Assembly: GCA_013397455.1 (NCBI GenBank)
Contig: VYZB01000036.1
Coordinates: forward strand, 2,008,878-2,072,877
Direction of reading: 5' to 3'
DNA: 64,000 nucleotides
Origin: Crotophaga sulcirostris
Lineage: Eukaryota > Chordata > Aves > Cuculiformes > Crotophagidae
Each line of letters begins with the position of its first letter. Positions within the stretch are counted from its first letter, which is position 1. Shown piece by piece: positions 12,901 through 23,760 of this stretch. Under the pieces are notes generated by a model. The model was not told the DNA's origin. It did not search any database and saw only the letters and a list, made by a program, of their open reading frames with translations. Made by a program: the position numbers and the translations under genes.

Positions 12901-15900
12901 TGCTCAGTACATTTTGCAGTTACGGGTCCTTTTGGTGGACATTGTCATTGCACATTCTAGGGACGTGTGTATGTGCTTATCTAGGCATATTTGTTTGAGT
13001 CTCAGCCAGGATATATGCCATAGAGATTAGACTTCATCTTTCATCCTGGGGAGAAGAGAGCCTAAATGGGTTTATCATGGGGTTTTCATTCACTCTGTCA
13101 CTTCTCCCTTCTTTATAGTTCATTGCTAGACTTCTAATTTTTCCCGACAGCAGCACACACCCCTGCAGCTGGCCCTGCATAATGATTCCCTCCTCCTAGA
13201 CTGACACAAGAGTGGATGCATAAATCTCCTGCCGTCAGGGTGCCTCCTTTAGCAGACACTGCCCCCTCTCCCCGCTGGAAAAAGATCTGTCCCCTCCACA
13301 GCACTCTCATTTACCACCTACTAGCTTTGCCTGCTGAGCCAAGATGCTGGCCCATGACCATTATCCTGCCTATGCTAAACATCAGGAAATGGTTCTTTCC
13401 TGACAAAAATACAACCAATTTTTTTTCTTCCTCTAATGACAATTATTAGTGGAAATTGGAGCGCCTTTGGCAATTGTATTTGATGCAAACATTACACCAT
13501 ACAGCAACCAGCTCTTGTAAAAAGCAACATCTGACTGATGATTTGAATTAGGAGATGGAGGATGAGAAGGACTGTTAGAAGCAAGAATTTTGACTAAAGT
13601 ATAGGCCTTTAGGAGGTCTGAAGTTAGAGATCCCTGTGCTCTCTGAGACTCTGTGTTTATTCAAAATGATTGCTTTGAACCATTGGGTAAGAGATCTGCT
13701 GTCGAATCCAGGGCTTCCCAGCTGCTGAACTCATCCAGAGCATTGGCACTTTATAAATCAGACGGGTCTTGTGGACTGTTCACAAAGTATTGTTTGAAAA
13801 TCTCTTCCTTAGCCCTCCATCCTCACTTATAGCAGTGGAATATAACAACTGGCCAAAAACCAACACAAAAGTAGTTTAAAAGGCAGCAGTCTCTGTTCCT
13901 ATCCTGAAGATGAAAGTTGGCACAAGATGAACGTGCAGTGTACAGGAAGAGTTTCATCGTGCTTTACCAGCAGCGAAGGGATAGGTAAAGGTCAGCCTCT
14001 GTTCCAAGAGTCTATTCCATGAAATAGAAGATTTCTCAAAATAGGTGTTTGGTGTTAACAATGTGCTGATAGTCCGATATTCATAGCTGCTTTGAGAATT
14101 TAATTATGTTTTTCTTCAGCTACAAGTATTTGGCTGTTTTCTCTGCTGCGGTTCTTATGATGATTCATATTGCAGTTATTTTAAAGAGACGGATAAACTA
14201 CAATTGTTTATATACAAACAGAATATGGCATTGGCTACCAGAAACCAATCTCACTAATATTTGGCTTACTAGGTTGCCTCGTCCTTTCATGTTTTGGCTA
14301 TCAGAAAGAGCAAGCTTAAAATTAATTGAAAAGAGTTTCTTTCTTTCTGAGTACGCTCAGAGCTAGTGGTATTTTCTCCTCTGTAAATGCTGGCAATTGA
14401 TTATAAAATGTCAGAGGTGTTAGTGGTGTCAGCGACCTTCATCTCGCCAGCTGCAATAATAGGCAAGACTTGCTTTAGGACACGCTGTAGTTGCTGATAG
14501 GTTTTGTTGCATCTGCAGCCAACATTGTATCATTAACAAGGAAAAAAGGGTGGATGGAAGAGAGTGGACCGTAAATGTAATGGTGCTCCTTCCACTAAAT
14601 CTACTTGAAAAATGACCATTTTTGTGTGTCCAGTGCCATTTTGTACTCTTCATGATCTTCTAATTAAGCCTGAATGATCCAGGCTTTGATTTAAGCAGTA
14701 TTGACTGTCCTGCTTCCAGAGAAGAAAAAAAACTTCCTCTCTCTGGCTGGGGGCTAATTCATGAACTGATTTCTCTTCCATGCCTTGATTACTACACATT
14801 AATAGGAAGCCCACACTCTTGTGACTTCATGTGCAGAACCACATCCCTGCAGCAGACCTGCCTGCCAGCTATGCATCATGCACAGGTATTCCCAGGATGC
14901 TTAAATTTGACTTTGCATCTCAACTATTCCCACTTAATGCAGTGAGCTTTGAAGCAAACTATGAGTGTTGAAGAAAAAGCCCTCCTATCTAACAACAGTC
15001 TCTTTAGGCTCTGAGGCTAAGTTTCAGCTTTAAAACTGGTGATAGCGTTATTTAAAATCATTTTACTAGAATTAATCAGTACCTGTAATTCTTGAAAAAC
15101 GAAGAAAGAATATGTGTCCCCTTTCTTGGTAGACTCATGTGAGTGGTTTTCTGAGGGAATTACCCCTTTTTTGCCGTGGTGTTCCCTTGCAGCAGTAGCA
15201 GTGATAGAGTCTGATGGTCAGCGTTGCTGACAGGGATTTGGAGAGAAGGTATCTGCAGTTTTTGGAGAAGGGAGGAGAGCAGGGATGACATGAGTGTTAG
15301 ACTTTGAAGTGAAAGAGAAACAAGACTCGAGGAGAACTTTTCAATCCCAGAACGTTCCTTCACCTTAATGATGGAAAAAATCTGGGGTTTTAAAATTTTA
15401 ATATTGTGTCTTTATGATGTTTTAGGACTGGAATATCTCATCTACTCCTGGATATCTCATCTATTAAATAACGTCTTTATTCCCCTCTAATGAGAGCAGA
15501 TACACAGAGAAACAGCAAAATATCTTTCTGTGTTACACAAGTTTTTCTTGGCTTTAGTATTACTCAAGAATATATATTGTAAGAAAGTTTGTCTTCTGAG
15601 ACTCATGGACGTGATAGAGACAGCTCAAGGCTGGGAGCTGGCTGTGTGCTGCTCCACAGGAAATGGGGGCTTATGTGTGACCTTGTGCCTTGGCAGAGGG
15701 AGGAGGTGTTACTGGGAGGACCACACTGGCAGGGAGAGGTGTGGAACATGTGAAGAGTTCCACTGCTTTTGCTGCAGACAGGTCTGATGGCTGCATGTGA
15801 TACCAAAACTCAGACTGATTTTAAAAACAGTGTCCTGACTTCAGAATTACAGGTAGTAAATGTATTACTGTAAATACTGTTCTTCTACGATAAATACCAA

Positions 15901-16219
15901 TACTTTTTTTCCTCCTGAGCCTTTCCTTAGAGTTACCTAACAGAGGATTTAGAACACATTCTCTTAATTTTCTTACTTGTCTAGTTTTACCTAAATGTGT
16001 TAGATCCTTTCAGTTTGTGACATGTGATAAGATATTCCTGCTAATTTAAGAGTAAAAATACCTTTTAAAGAGTTTTCATATGTAAAATGCTTATAGATTT
16101 GAACTATTGAAAAATTCCATGTTGGAAGAGATGCATACAGTAAAAATGGTGGCAAACATGAGAAAAGGTTGGCTTGTGTTTCTGAGAGGTACAAACCAGT
16201 CTTTGTTCCCGTTGGAAAA
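6933..16219. other. AT-rich noncoding DNA, no gene seen
   Basis: More than 9 kb with no recognisable exon, RNA gene or intact mobile element. Open frames are all under about 100 codons apart from the tail of the CR1-antisense frame. A T9A8 block lies at 9294-9310, and a 12-base A run near 11339. A small imperfect duplication lies at 15433-15464, where 'atatctcatcta' occurs twice 19 bases apart. Nothing else stands out. Confidence 0.65.
15433..15464. repeat. Short direct duplication, period 19
   Basis: The 12-mer 'atatctcatcta' occurs at 15433 and again at 15452. This looks like a local slippage or duplication event of no evident function. Confidence 0.8.
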
Positions 16220-16313
16220 AATCAGGATAGCCTGGGCTGGAAGGGACCATCAGAGGTCATGTAGTCCAACATCCTGCTCAGATTAGGGCCTGTGAGATCA
16301 GGTTGCTCAGAAC
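16220..16313 (-). mobile_element. CR1 LINE 3' tail fragment, antisense
   Basis: Read on the + strand this is the reverse complement of a CR1 3' end: 'gggctggaagggacc', 'cagaggtcatgtagtccaac', 'cctgctca' and 'gatcaggttgctcag' occur in the order expected for an inverted copy. The 8-bp tail repeat is not clearly preserved, and the fragment is shorter and more diverged than the two + strand copies, so it is probably older. No coding part is retained. Confidence 0.85.
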
Positions 16314-19300
16314 ATATATAGCATTTAGCAGTCTACTCTACATAGCTCAAAACTTATGTATATGGTGGTGAGTTTCTTGGGATATGTAAAAGGGAAAAAA
16401 TTGAACTGTAATATGTCTCCTTTGTCTTCTCCTTTCAGATGAAAAAAAAAGGAAGCTGAGGAAAGAAGTTCTTTACTATGCATTTCCTTTTATTTTTAGA
16501 TGGAAATAAAAATTTCATCAGGCTTAACCTTACTTTCCATACTCAATTATTCCCCAGAATGTTGAAATAAGTTCAGATGTAGGCTTTTCAAGAATATGCC
16601 CCTAGGATTTAATTTCTGAAGAAAGGGAAATTGCAAGGTGACATTGCTTTTGAAAATCGAGCCTTATTAAAGGGCTTCATTTAGGCATCCATCCTTGAAA
16701 ATGGTCAGTGAACTATGTAAGGGTTGGGAGGAAAAGGGAAAAAGAGGAGATGCAAGAGAATGATAGTAGATGAAAGTACAAGGTAATTTAAGTCCTTGGT
16801 TAATGTCCTTATTTGAAATTAGCACTGGTTGACTTGATCACCCAACCACTGGCAGCACAAAGTCAAATCCTTACCATAAAGTGTTCTTGCCACAGATTGG
16901 GCTTGAGTAAGTTCATTATGAGTCTGCTGTTATCTTCTAGAAAAGTGATCCCTCCAAGGAAGAGTTAGGATGCTCTGTAAATAGCTTTCTAGGGCTTTGC
17001 TCTCCCTAAACATCTTAAGTTGAGAGGTCACCTGCAGTAGAGAAAAGCAAAGAACCATGCTTATAGATAATGGCAACTGTAATGAGTTTCCCCTTTTACA
17101 AGGCTGTGCTGAATCTCCAGCAGTCAGACGGTGTAAACATCCCATCGCTGGGTCTTGAATGTGAAATGTTGCATCACCCCTGTGCTGAGGGAGCTGAAAG
17201 CCTGTTCTGTTGTTCCAGGTGAGAAGAGCAAGGGGAACAGCCCAGGGCTCAGTTCTGGGGCTTGCCTCGTACCCGCTGGAGCACAGCTGAACAAGACTAC
17301 ACTGTGAGGCTGCCTCCTCTCCTCCAGAAGTCCCAGCAGAAGTGGATTCCTCTCTCTCAAAACGTGGTGTGCATACAGACTCCTCATGTGATTTTTTTTG
17401 TTTTCAGGTAAGCTCACTTTTTCAATACATTGGAGTTTTCAAAATGGGAAATTATATTCTATTTTTGTAGACAAATTTGTTGCTATTCATCAAGATTTTC
17501 AGATGTTACTGGAGCATATAATAAATGTTTATTACTCCTAATGGAGATAAAACTTCTAGGAGCCAGTCTTGCAAGAGGCATTAAAAATTAGCACAGGAAA
17601 AAAAGAAAAAAAAAACAGAAAGCAAGAACAGCTTGGCAGAGATTCTGTGTTCATAAACCTATTTATAGATGGTGTACTGGGTAGAAGAGCAAGTTTGTGC
17701 CTCTGCCAGCAAGATGCTCCAGCCTACTGCTGTGCTAATGCTTGCCCTAATTTTGCACTTACCTCCTGAGTCTCCCTGGGGGATGCTGAGCAGATGTGTG
17801 ATTGACCTGAATCTCGAAGGTGCGTGGGTTTGACTGTGTCTCTGAGGATGATCGGAGAGATTCGATCAACGTCTTTTCCAGGACCTGTTCACATTGATTA
17901 GCATGTGTTGACTTGACAGGTTTCTCAGAAACTAGCTTGTAAAACCTTCCAAGTAAGAATTTTATTTATCAAGTGGTCAAAGAGACCTGTAGTGAAGACT
18001 GACAAAGGGGTTGCACAAACATGGCTCTTGGTCTGTTCTTTAGCTGCAAAGTGGTTTAAAACGATTTTGTCAGATAGCTTGGTGCTGGTGATGCTTCTGG
18101 AAGCGCTGTGATCTGTACCACTGGTTCCAGCCTGGTGTGAGTGTGGTGGGGAAGGTGAGGCGTATCACTGGGATTACCTGTGCCACCTTCATCTCAGCTA
18201 CTTGTAATAACTGTTTGTAGACCGTACTTTTTGGAAGATAGTACTTAGCCCTTCCAGCAAGAGAAAGGTGTCTCCTGTCTGACACCACAGAGAAATGAAA
18301 ATGTAGAAGAGTAACATCAAATTTACAAAGAACCAAATGTGCGGGAGGGTTTTTGTTTGTGTTTTGGGTTTATTTTTTGATGCTTATGTGCCTGAAGTAT
18401 TACTTCTCCTTAAAAACTAAGGGGAAAAGCAGGGATAAACATGTAGTTTTATATGCATGTGAACTACAGGAGGAGTAAAAGTGAAGACAGCTGTGCTATA
18501 ACAAAAAATAGTACATTCCGCCTTCGCACATTCATTTATGTACTTCAAATCATGATTTTTCCAAATGTAAGAAAAAGCATGAAAATAGCCACTATTTAAG
18601 CTTATTTAGCAATACCCATCAGGAATGAGTATCACTAAAGAACAAAGGTGGATTCTGGGGGGGATGCGAACATAAGGGTGGACTCACTGAAAGCGAGTAA
18701 TAGCAGAGTGATTTTGCTGTGGAATTTTAAAGCAATTATGTGAATAACAGAGAATATGTTCTGAAAGTAGCCAGAAGTGCTTTTTTGTGGGTATAGATGA
18801 CATGGTTTCAGAAAGCCTCTGCCCAGCTAGGGTTAGCACTGCCAGGCTGAGAAGGCACGAGTGCTCTCCAGTTTGGTTGTAGGTCATCACCTCACTGCAA
18901 GTCGGCCTTTCTTGTTCTGCCTCTCCTATGGTAAATCTTGGAAAAAATGCACAAGTGTGTGTCTGATGATACCCAGTGCCTCGGATTGTATCTACATCTG
19001 ATTGAAAAGTCTGATGTTCAAAAGGTTCTCAGTCTTAGATTTTGCAATGATTAAATGTTTTAGAAGTTGCATTAAAGTGCATCAAACTTTTACTGAAACT
19101 ACGGGAGGTTTCACATAACTGGACTGATTAAAGGTGGTATTTCAAGAAGCCTTCACTGACCTAGGTGTTTCTTGAGCTGTTTGTTTGAAAGAAAGATTAG
19201 CATCTTTGTGCTTTTTAATAAAATGAGTCGAGTACTAAAAATCCACTGTCAGCAGTTTGGCTTGTACACCAAAGTATGTGGCTTATTGCACTACAAAACA

Positions 19301-21268
19301 CGGAGGATATTAAATGTGGATATTAATTTTGTTTGTTCCTCCTTCACAAAGAAAATAGAAAATGCTCATACAAGAGGGGAAAGTAGTTTAAGGGGAAAGT
19401 AGTTTATGGGTTTCTTCAGCATCACCTTTTGTGGACTGCAATTATGAACTTTGAGACATAGTGGATATGAAGTGTTTCCTGGTGTTAGCCGTGGGTAAAT
19501 AAGTATAAATCAGGTTGATTGTTGAAGTACCTACATGGTAGTGCTTCAAAAGAGAAACAAAAGCTATGGGATCACTACTATGCTTTCTTTTCTTTATAGA
19601 AACTTTCCTCAAACTTCATTAAGCTTCGAAGTTTTCCCTCTAAATGGGTGGCCAGTATAAGCATTTCTGCAAATTCATTTCATGTGAAGATTTTGTCTCA
19701 AAAGTTGTTCAAGTAAGCGTAGCTGCAAATCTGATTCACTTGTGTGGCAATGAACTTCACATGTAAATCGAGCTTCTAATAAGTCCACATTGTGCTAGAA
19801 GGTGCTAATGGCTGCCATCAATCAGAGGGCTGGTAAAAGTTGTTCTTCCCCCCCTCTCTTAGGCTAAATGAGACAGCAATTAAATGCCCTTTTGTTGAGT
19901 GATAGCTGAGACAATGGAAATCAATGTCCAAAGCACAAACCAGAATGGCAAGTCTTAAGTATAAGCTAAGCCATGTGTCCCAAGGGATTGGCATGTTGAT
20001 TTGCTTACAGCTGAGAGGGTTTATGAAAGGAATAACCGGGAGTGTAGACAGCAGGAGAAGCAGTAATGCTCCTTGGAGCAAAGCCAGAAGGGAATATTTG
20101 CTGGGAAGACTTCTCAATGAGGCCGTGCTGCCATCATCTTGCCACTGTGCAACTCAGGCTCAGCCGGCGCTGCAAATTTGATCTGGAACAGGCCCTGGCA
20201 CAAGATCATGATCAGAAAATATGATACCAAGTTTGTTTGTGGTACGTTTTTATGTTGGCTGCTTGAGAACAGGCAATATCTGATCTGGTATGAAGCCTAC
20301 TCATACAAACTTAACCTTTCAGCTTTTTTGAAAGTGCTTCAGTGGGCAGGGTGAGTTTATACTTGACCAGTGCTGTTATTGCAGTGGTTTCAATCCCTGG
20401 AACAGGAGTTGCTGCATTGTCAAGCCGCATGCTGAGAACAACATCCTCCCTCCCCAAATGCCACCACTTTTGTTCCTGAGTGCTTACAGGTGCAAAAGTT
20501 CCTCTTCTGGCTCTCCTAAATGAAATTGCATGGTGAAAAATCCCTGTTTGCTCATCCATTGCTTGTAGATGAAAGCAATCCCTTGAGACCCTTTAGTGCT
20601 AGTTAACCATTTTGTCCAAAGGACATGCAGTTAGGTGGCTGAACGTTTTGTTTGTCCCTTTCATTCCAGCCCTTCTCCAAAGCTCATTATGCCAACAGGA
20701 CACTTCCTTTTGACTCCAGCTCACAATCCTGCCTTAGCTTTATTGCCTTGCTGAAAGGGCCTTAAGTTACTCTTGTGCACAGGGCTGCATTGTCTCTAAT
20801 CTGTGTGGGTTTTTTGTTTTCGTTGGGTTTTTTTCTGCTTTTGTGCAAAACTGTAAATGCATTGAGAACAACAAGCTATAGCATTTATTAATGGCAAGGC
20901 ACACTGCTGTCATGCAGCTCATATGCTCTGGGTAGGGACTGTGGCTATAAGATGCTTTGCAGCAACTCAACTAAACTAAGACAAAGTCTTCTTTAAGTTT
21001 AAGGCTCCAGAGTAATGTTACATTAAGAAATTATTTTATTTTTTGTACCTGAAAAGTACTGCACACAGATGACCAGAGTCATCTGAATTAATACTAGAAT
21101 CTGACTAAAAGAAAATACATCTGTTTATGGAGAGTCCTGTATTGAATTTGTTCTCTGAAGTGCTGTATCTGTCTCAGCTCTTTTGAGGGCTAGAACAAAG
21201 AAAAACAAAACCACCTGTATTAAGAGGTCCAGGAATGGTCTCATACAAAAACTACTAGTTGGTGTACC
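16314..21268. other. Noncoding DNA, one cryptic exon-like segment
   Basis: No gene is recognised. An acceptor-like pyrimidine tract and a donor-like GTAAGC bracket an open 80-base segment at 17328-17407, but evidence for a real exon is weak (see findings). A 16-bp tandem duplication lies at 19376-19406. The remainder is unremarkable AT-rich DNA. Confidence 0.6.
19376..19406. repeat. 16-bp tandem duplication
   Basis: The unit beginning 'ggggaaagtagttta' occurs twice head to tail (19376 and 19392) without a mismatch in the second copy's 15 bases. It is a minor local duplication. Confidence 0.9.
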
Positions 21269-21269
21269 T

Positions 21270-21333
21270 TGTCCTTATCGCTCAACGATAAGACACTATC
21301 TTCTCCTTGACTCCCAACAAGGAGACACTCTCT
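21270..21333. repeat. 32-bp tandem repeat, each copy a hairpin
   Basis: Two adjacent 32-base units agree at 23 of 32 positions by hand alignment. Each contains a perfect inverted repeat. The first has 7-bp arms (21274-21280 with 21286-21292, 5-nt loop). The second has 8-bp arms (21302-21309 with 21318-21325, 8-nt loop). Each right arm runs into the same motif, 'acact' + A or C + 'tctt' (21293 and 21325). The stem sequences differ between the copies, yet both can fold. No additional copy is visible on either side. Function is unknown and coincidence is possible. Confidence 0.75.
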
Positions 21334-22050
21334 TTTCAAACTCATATTCTAATTAATTACATTTGCTCTTTGGATTTATAGTATTGACAATTACTGTGAA
21401 TGACACACTTCACAATTCCATTGTCTTCATCTCAATTCAGGTGTTCACCTCTGAAGTTAACCCTGGCTCTAGACTTGACTTGCACCTCAGTTTTGCATCA
21501 GGGTCTCTATTAAAGCAAAGCAGAGATGCAAGGAATCAGGAGTCGTGTCATATTACCAGCTTGGCTATAATATTTTCAACCTTTCTGTGAAGACCTTGGA
21601 TTATTAATGTGATTATTACTGTTACCAGTACTGATACCTTTTCTTTAATATTAAAGCATTCTTATCAATAAATATGTAATAATAAATTCTACTATGTGGC
21701 CAAGATAATCATAGGCATAGAGAGTACCAAAGCTATTTGTACAATTATATATTTAATTATTCTGTGTGCAATTTTGAATAATCACAGATTAGGCTTGGGG
21801 TTTTTTTTTAAGCATCTGCTTCTATATTGCAAGCCTTTAGCAGTCCAATAAAGCAGAGCCATTGACTGCTGTTTGATGTGTCCATTACCTCCTGCAAATG
21901 CCTTGGAATACAATGGGGTAGCATGCAGACTTCAGAGCTGTCGTGACAGGTATTAAGAATGTGTCAAATCCCAGTGATGACTGATAACATATCTGTCATT
22001 TGTGATGGGATTATTAGGAAGAGGAAAGCCACTAGGAGAAAGATACTCTA
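21334..22050. other. Noncoding DNA, no gene seen
   Basis: AT-rich sequence with a short open frame at 21363-21590 that resembles nothing known. The stretch from about 21880 to 22050 is compositionally mixed and might be a conserved noncoding segment, but that cannot be judged from one sequence. Confidence 0.55.
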
Positions 22051-22092
22051 GAAAAAAAAAAGGGGGGGAGGGGAAGACAGGGGGAGAGAGGA
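22051..22092 (+). repeat. Polypurine tract with G-quadruplex motif
   Basis: A run of purines (one A block of ten, then G-rich) interrupted by a single C at 22078. Within it, 22062-22084 holds G-runs of 7, 4 and 5. The first can supply two GGG runs, so the four-run quadruplex pattern with loops of 1, 1 and 6 is met. Long purine tracts of this kind may also form triplex (H-DNA). No gene is attached to it here. Confidence 0.75.
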
Positions 22093-22694
22093 TTTACTGT
22101 TCTTTGGAGCTGCCTGCTTTAATTAAGCCTTGTCTAGTCCATAAACAAATCTATTAACTTCCTGAATGCTTTGGCAGCTTACGCCCTTCAACGCTGCAGC
22201 AGTACTTCTGTGGAATTTAAGTTTCTCTTTAGTGGGTAGTTGTACTATAGGTATTGTGGCTATAATGAAAGTTCTTCACCAGTACATGGAAAAAGCTAGT
22301 GCAATGATACTATTTTTTTTTATTTTGTTTTCTAATTGAGAGTTTAACAGAATATTATGGAAGAAAGAATTCAGCAGGCACATAAGACATTTTCTTCATG
22401 AAAACTCTTTACAGAACTGAGCAGTCTGCCTGTGCCATTTAATTTGTATCTTTGGTTAGAAAAAAGATGTGAAAGATTGCTGTTGTTTTTTATTCTGAAT
22501 GTGTATCTTGTGTGAGCGTGGAAAGAAGGCTGACCTTCATCTCACTTATAAAAATCCGTTCAGCTGAACGGGTCCAATGTGTCTAGTACACAAACGAATG
22601 CCTTTCAACTGTTTTAGGCTGAGCCATAAACATATCAAAGATCTAGAAGTGGTTAAGTATTAAAACAAAAGAAGCATCTTATACTGCTGCTTTT
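22093..22694. other. AT-rich noncoding spacer
   Basis: No exon, RNA gene or mobile element is recognised. It contains only common AT-rich runs, including a T9 tract near 22312. Confidence 0.6.
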
Positions 22695-22774
22695 GGGTAC
22701 TCGGGCAATGCCAGAACAGAAGAGATGGCCTATGTGCTTCTTGCTGTCAGCATCTTTTTGGTACCCGAGTACCC
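22695..22774. repeat. 11-bp perfect inverted repeat, about 80-nt hairpin
   Basis: The arm GGGTACTCGGG (22695-22705) is matched exactly by its reverse complement at 22764-22774. The 58-nt interior can pair further: 22709-22715 with 22757-22763 (with G-T pairs), and 22716-22724 with 22738-22747 (one bulge), leaving a loop of about 13 nt. Overall size is close to that of a microRNA precursor, but a right-side bulge of about 9 nt is not typical. One 11-bp inverted repeat with this spacing is roughly the number expected by chance in 64 kb, so the extra interior pairing is what makes it notable. Confidence 0.7.
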
Positions 22775-22833
22775 CCCGGGGAGCTGTAGAACCAGCATAG
22801 CTATCTCTTAAGGCCCTACACAGAGCTCAGTTT

Positions 22834-22872
22834 GGGGCAGGGAGGGGGCATACTGGGAGTCGGGAGAGGGGG
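22834..22872 (+). repeat. G-quadruplex-forming tract, six G-runs
   Basis: Six runs of three or more G (22834-22837, 22840-22842, 22844-22848, 22855-22857, 22862-22864, 22868-22872) are separated by loops of 2, 1, 6, 4 and 3 bases. This exceeds the usual four-run pattern and permits several alternative quadruplexes. It lies 60 bases after the inverted repeat and just before a GC-richer block. G-quadruplex tracts are often found near promoters, but no transcript start can be shown here. Confidence 0.85.
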
Positions 22873-23039
22873 AGGCTTGAAGTTCAGTGGGTTGAGACAG
22901 CTATTCGTAGCTGTCATATGCTCCCTTAAATCCCCTTTCAGTAGGATAGCTTTTGAACAGAGATTCATAATGCTGTCCTGATTGCCTTTCTGTCCTTTCT
23001 GCCAATTTATCTGTTGTTTTTTTATGAAAAAGGATCTGG

Positions 23040-23760
23040 TCTTTATTTCTGCCCCTTTCACAGGCACAGCCAAGGTGCTTATCAGATCTCTCAGGGCCCC
23101 AGTCCATCAGGGAAGCAAAGGTAGTGGAGATAAGCCCAGTGCCCAAGTGGGCACTTGGGTGCCACTGAACTGTTGCTGGAGGGCAACTGCTGTGTTGGAT
23201 GCATTCAACCAGGGTGGCTGCCAGCTTGGATGGTGCAGCTGGTGGCCATCCATATTGGTTGATGACTTAGAGTGGAGTAGCTGCACTGAAGGAAAGCAGG
23301 AGGCCATAGGATGGTGTCATGTTTTGGGAGCAGAGATATACAGAAGACCTGTGTGAAGACCAAGCTGTTGCTGTTGTGGCATGGAGTGAACAATGTTTGA
23401 TTGACAGTCAAACAATCGGTGGTATATGAGAAGCATGCAGTGGCCTCCCAGAAGCCTAGGGGCAGGGAACGCTGGCAGGCCTGCGGGGTGGGCAACCAGC
23501 CTCTTGGCCCTGCAGAACAACATACCAGAGCATGTGGCAATGACTGCTCAGGTGCTGCAGGTGTGAGCATAGGATGAGCGAGGTCGGGGATGGTACCCAC
23601 TATGTACTTGTTCACAGCAGAGTAGCTCGTGTACTGTTGGAGATGTGCATGCACCAGGGCTGTTGTTGCATGCTCGGGGGCTCACACCCTTGCTTCCCTC
23701 ATGGAAACTTACTCGCCTGCCCAGGCCCTTGGGAAAGATCTTGTTTATTTTTTTCCATCT
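23040..23760. other. GC-richer block of unknown origin
   Basis: About 0.7 kb clearly richer in G and C than its flanks, with open frames on both strands: about 124 codons on + (22982-23356) and about 149 codons on - (23205-23654, with a non-ATG part). I do not recognise either translation: no reverse transcriptase, transposase, integrase or zinc-finger motif is visible, and both frames are rich in Cys, His, Pro and Trp, as GC-rich chance frames often are. No terminal repeats or target duplications were found. It could be a degraded mobile element, an old pseudogene or simply a local GC rise. Confidence 0.45.
23142..23159. repeat. 18-bp palindrome
   Basis: Arms CCCAAGTG and CACTTGGG are separated by two G. 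The core CACTTG / CAAGTG is also an E-box (CANNTG) in both arms. It lies within the GC-richer block. Confidence 0.85.

Noticed and set aside
23040..23760. Endogenous retrovirus fragment
   Set aside because: No LTR pair, primer-binding site, or gag/pol/env motif can be seen in this GC-rich block or elsewhere in the window.
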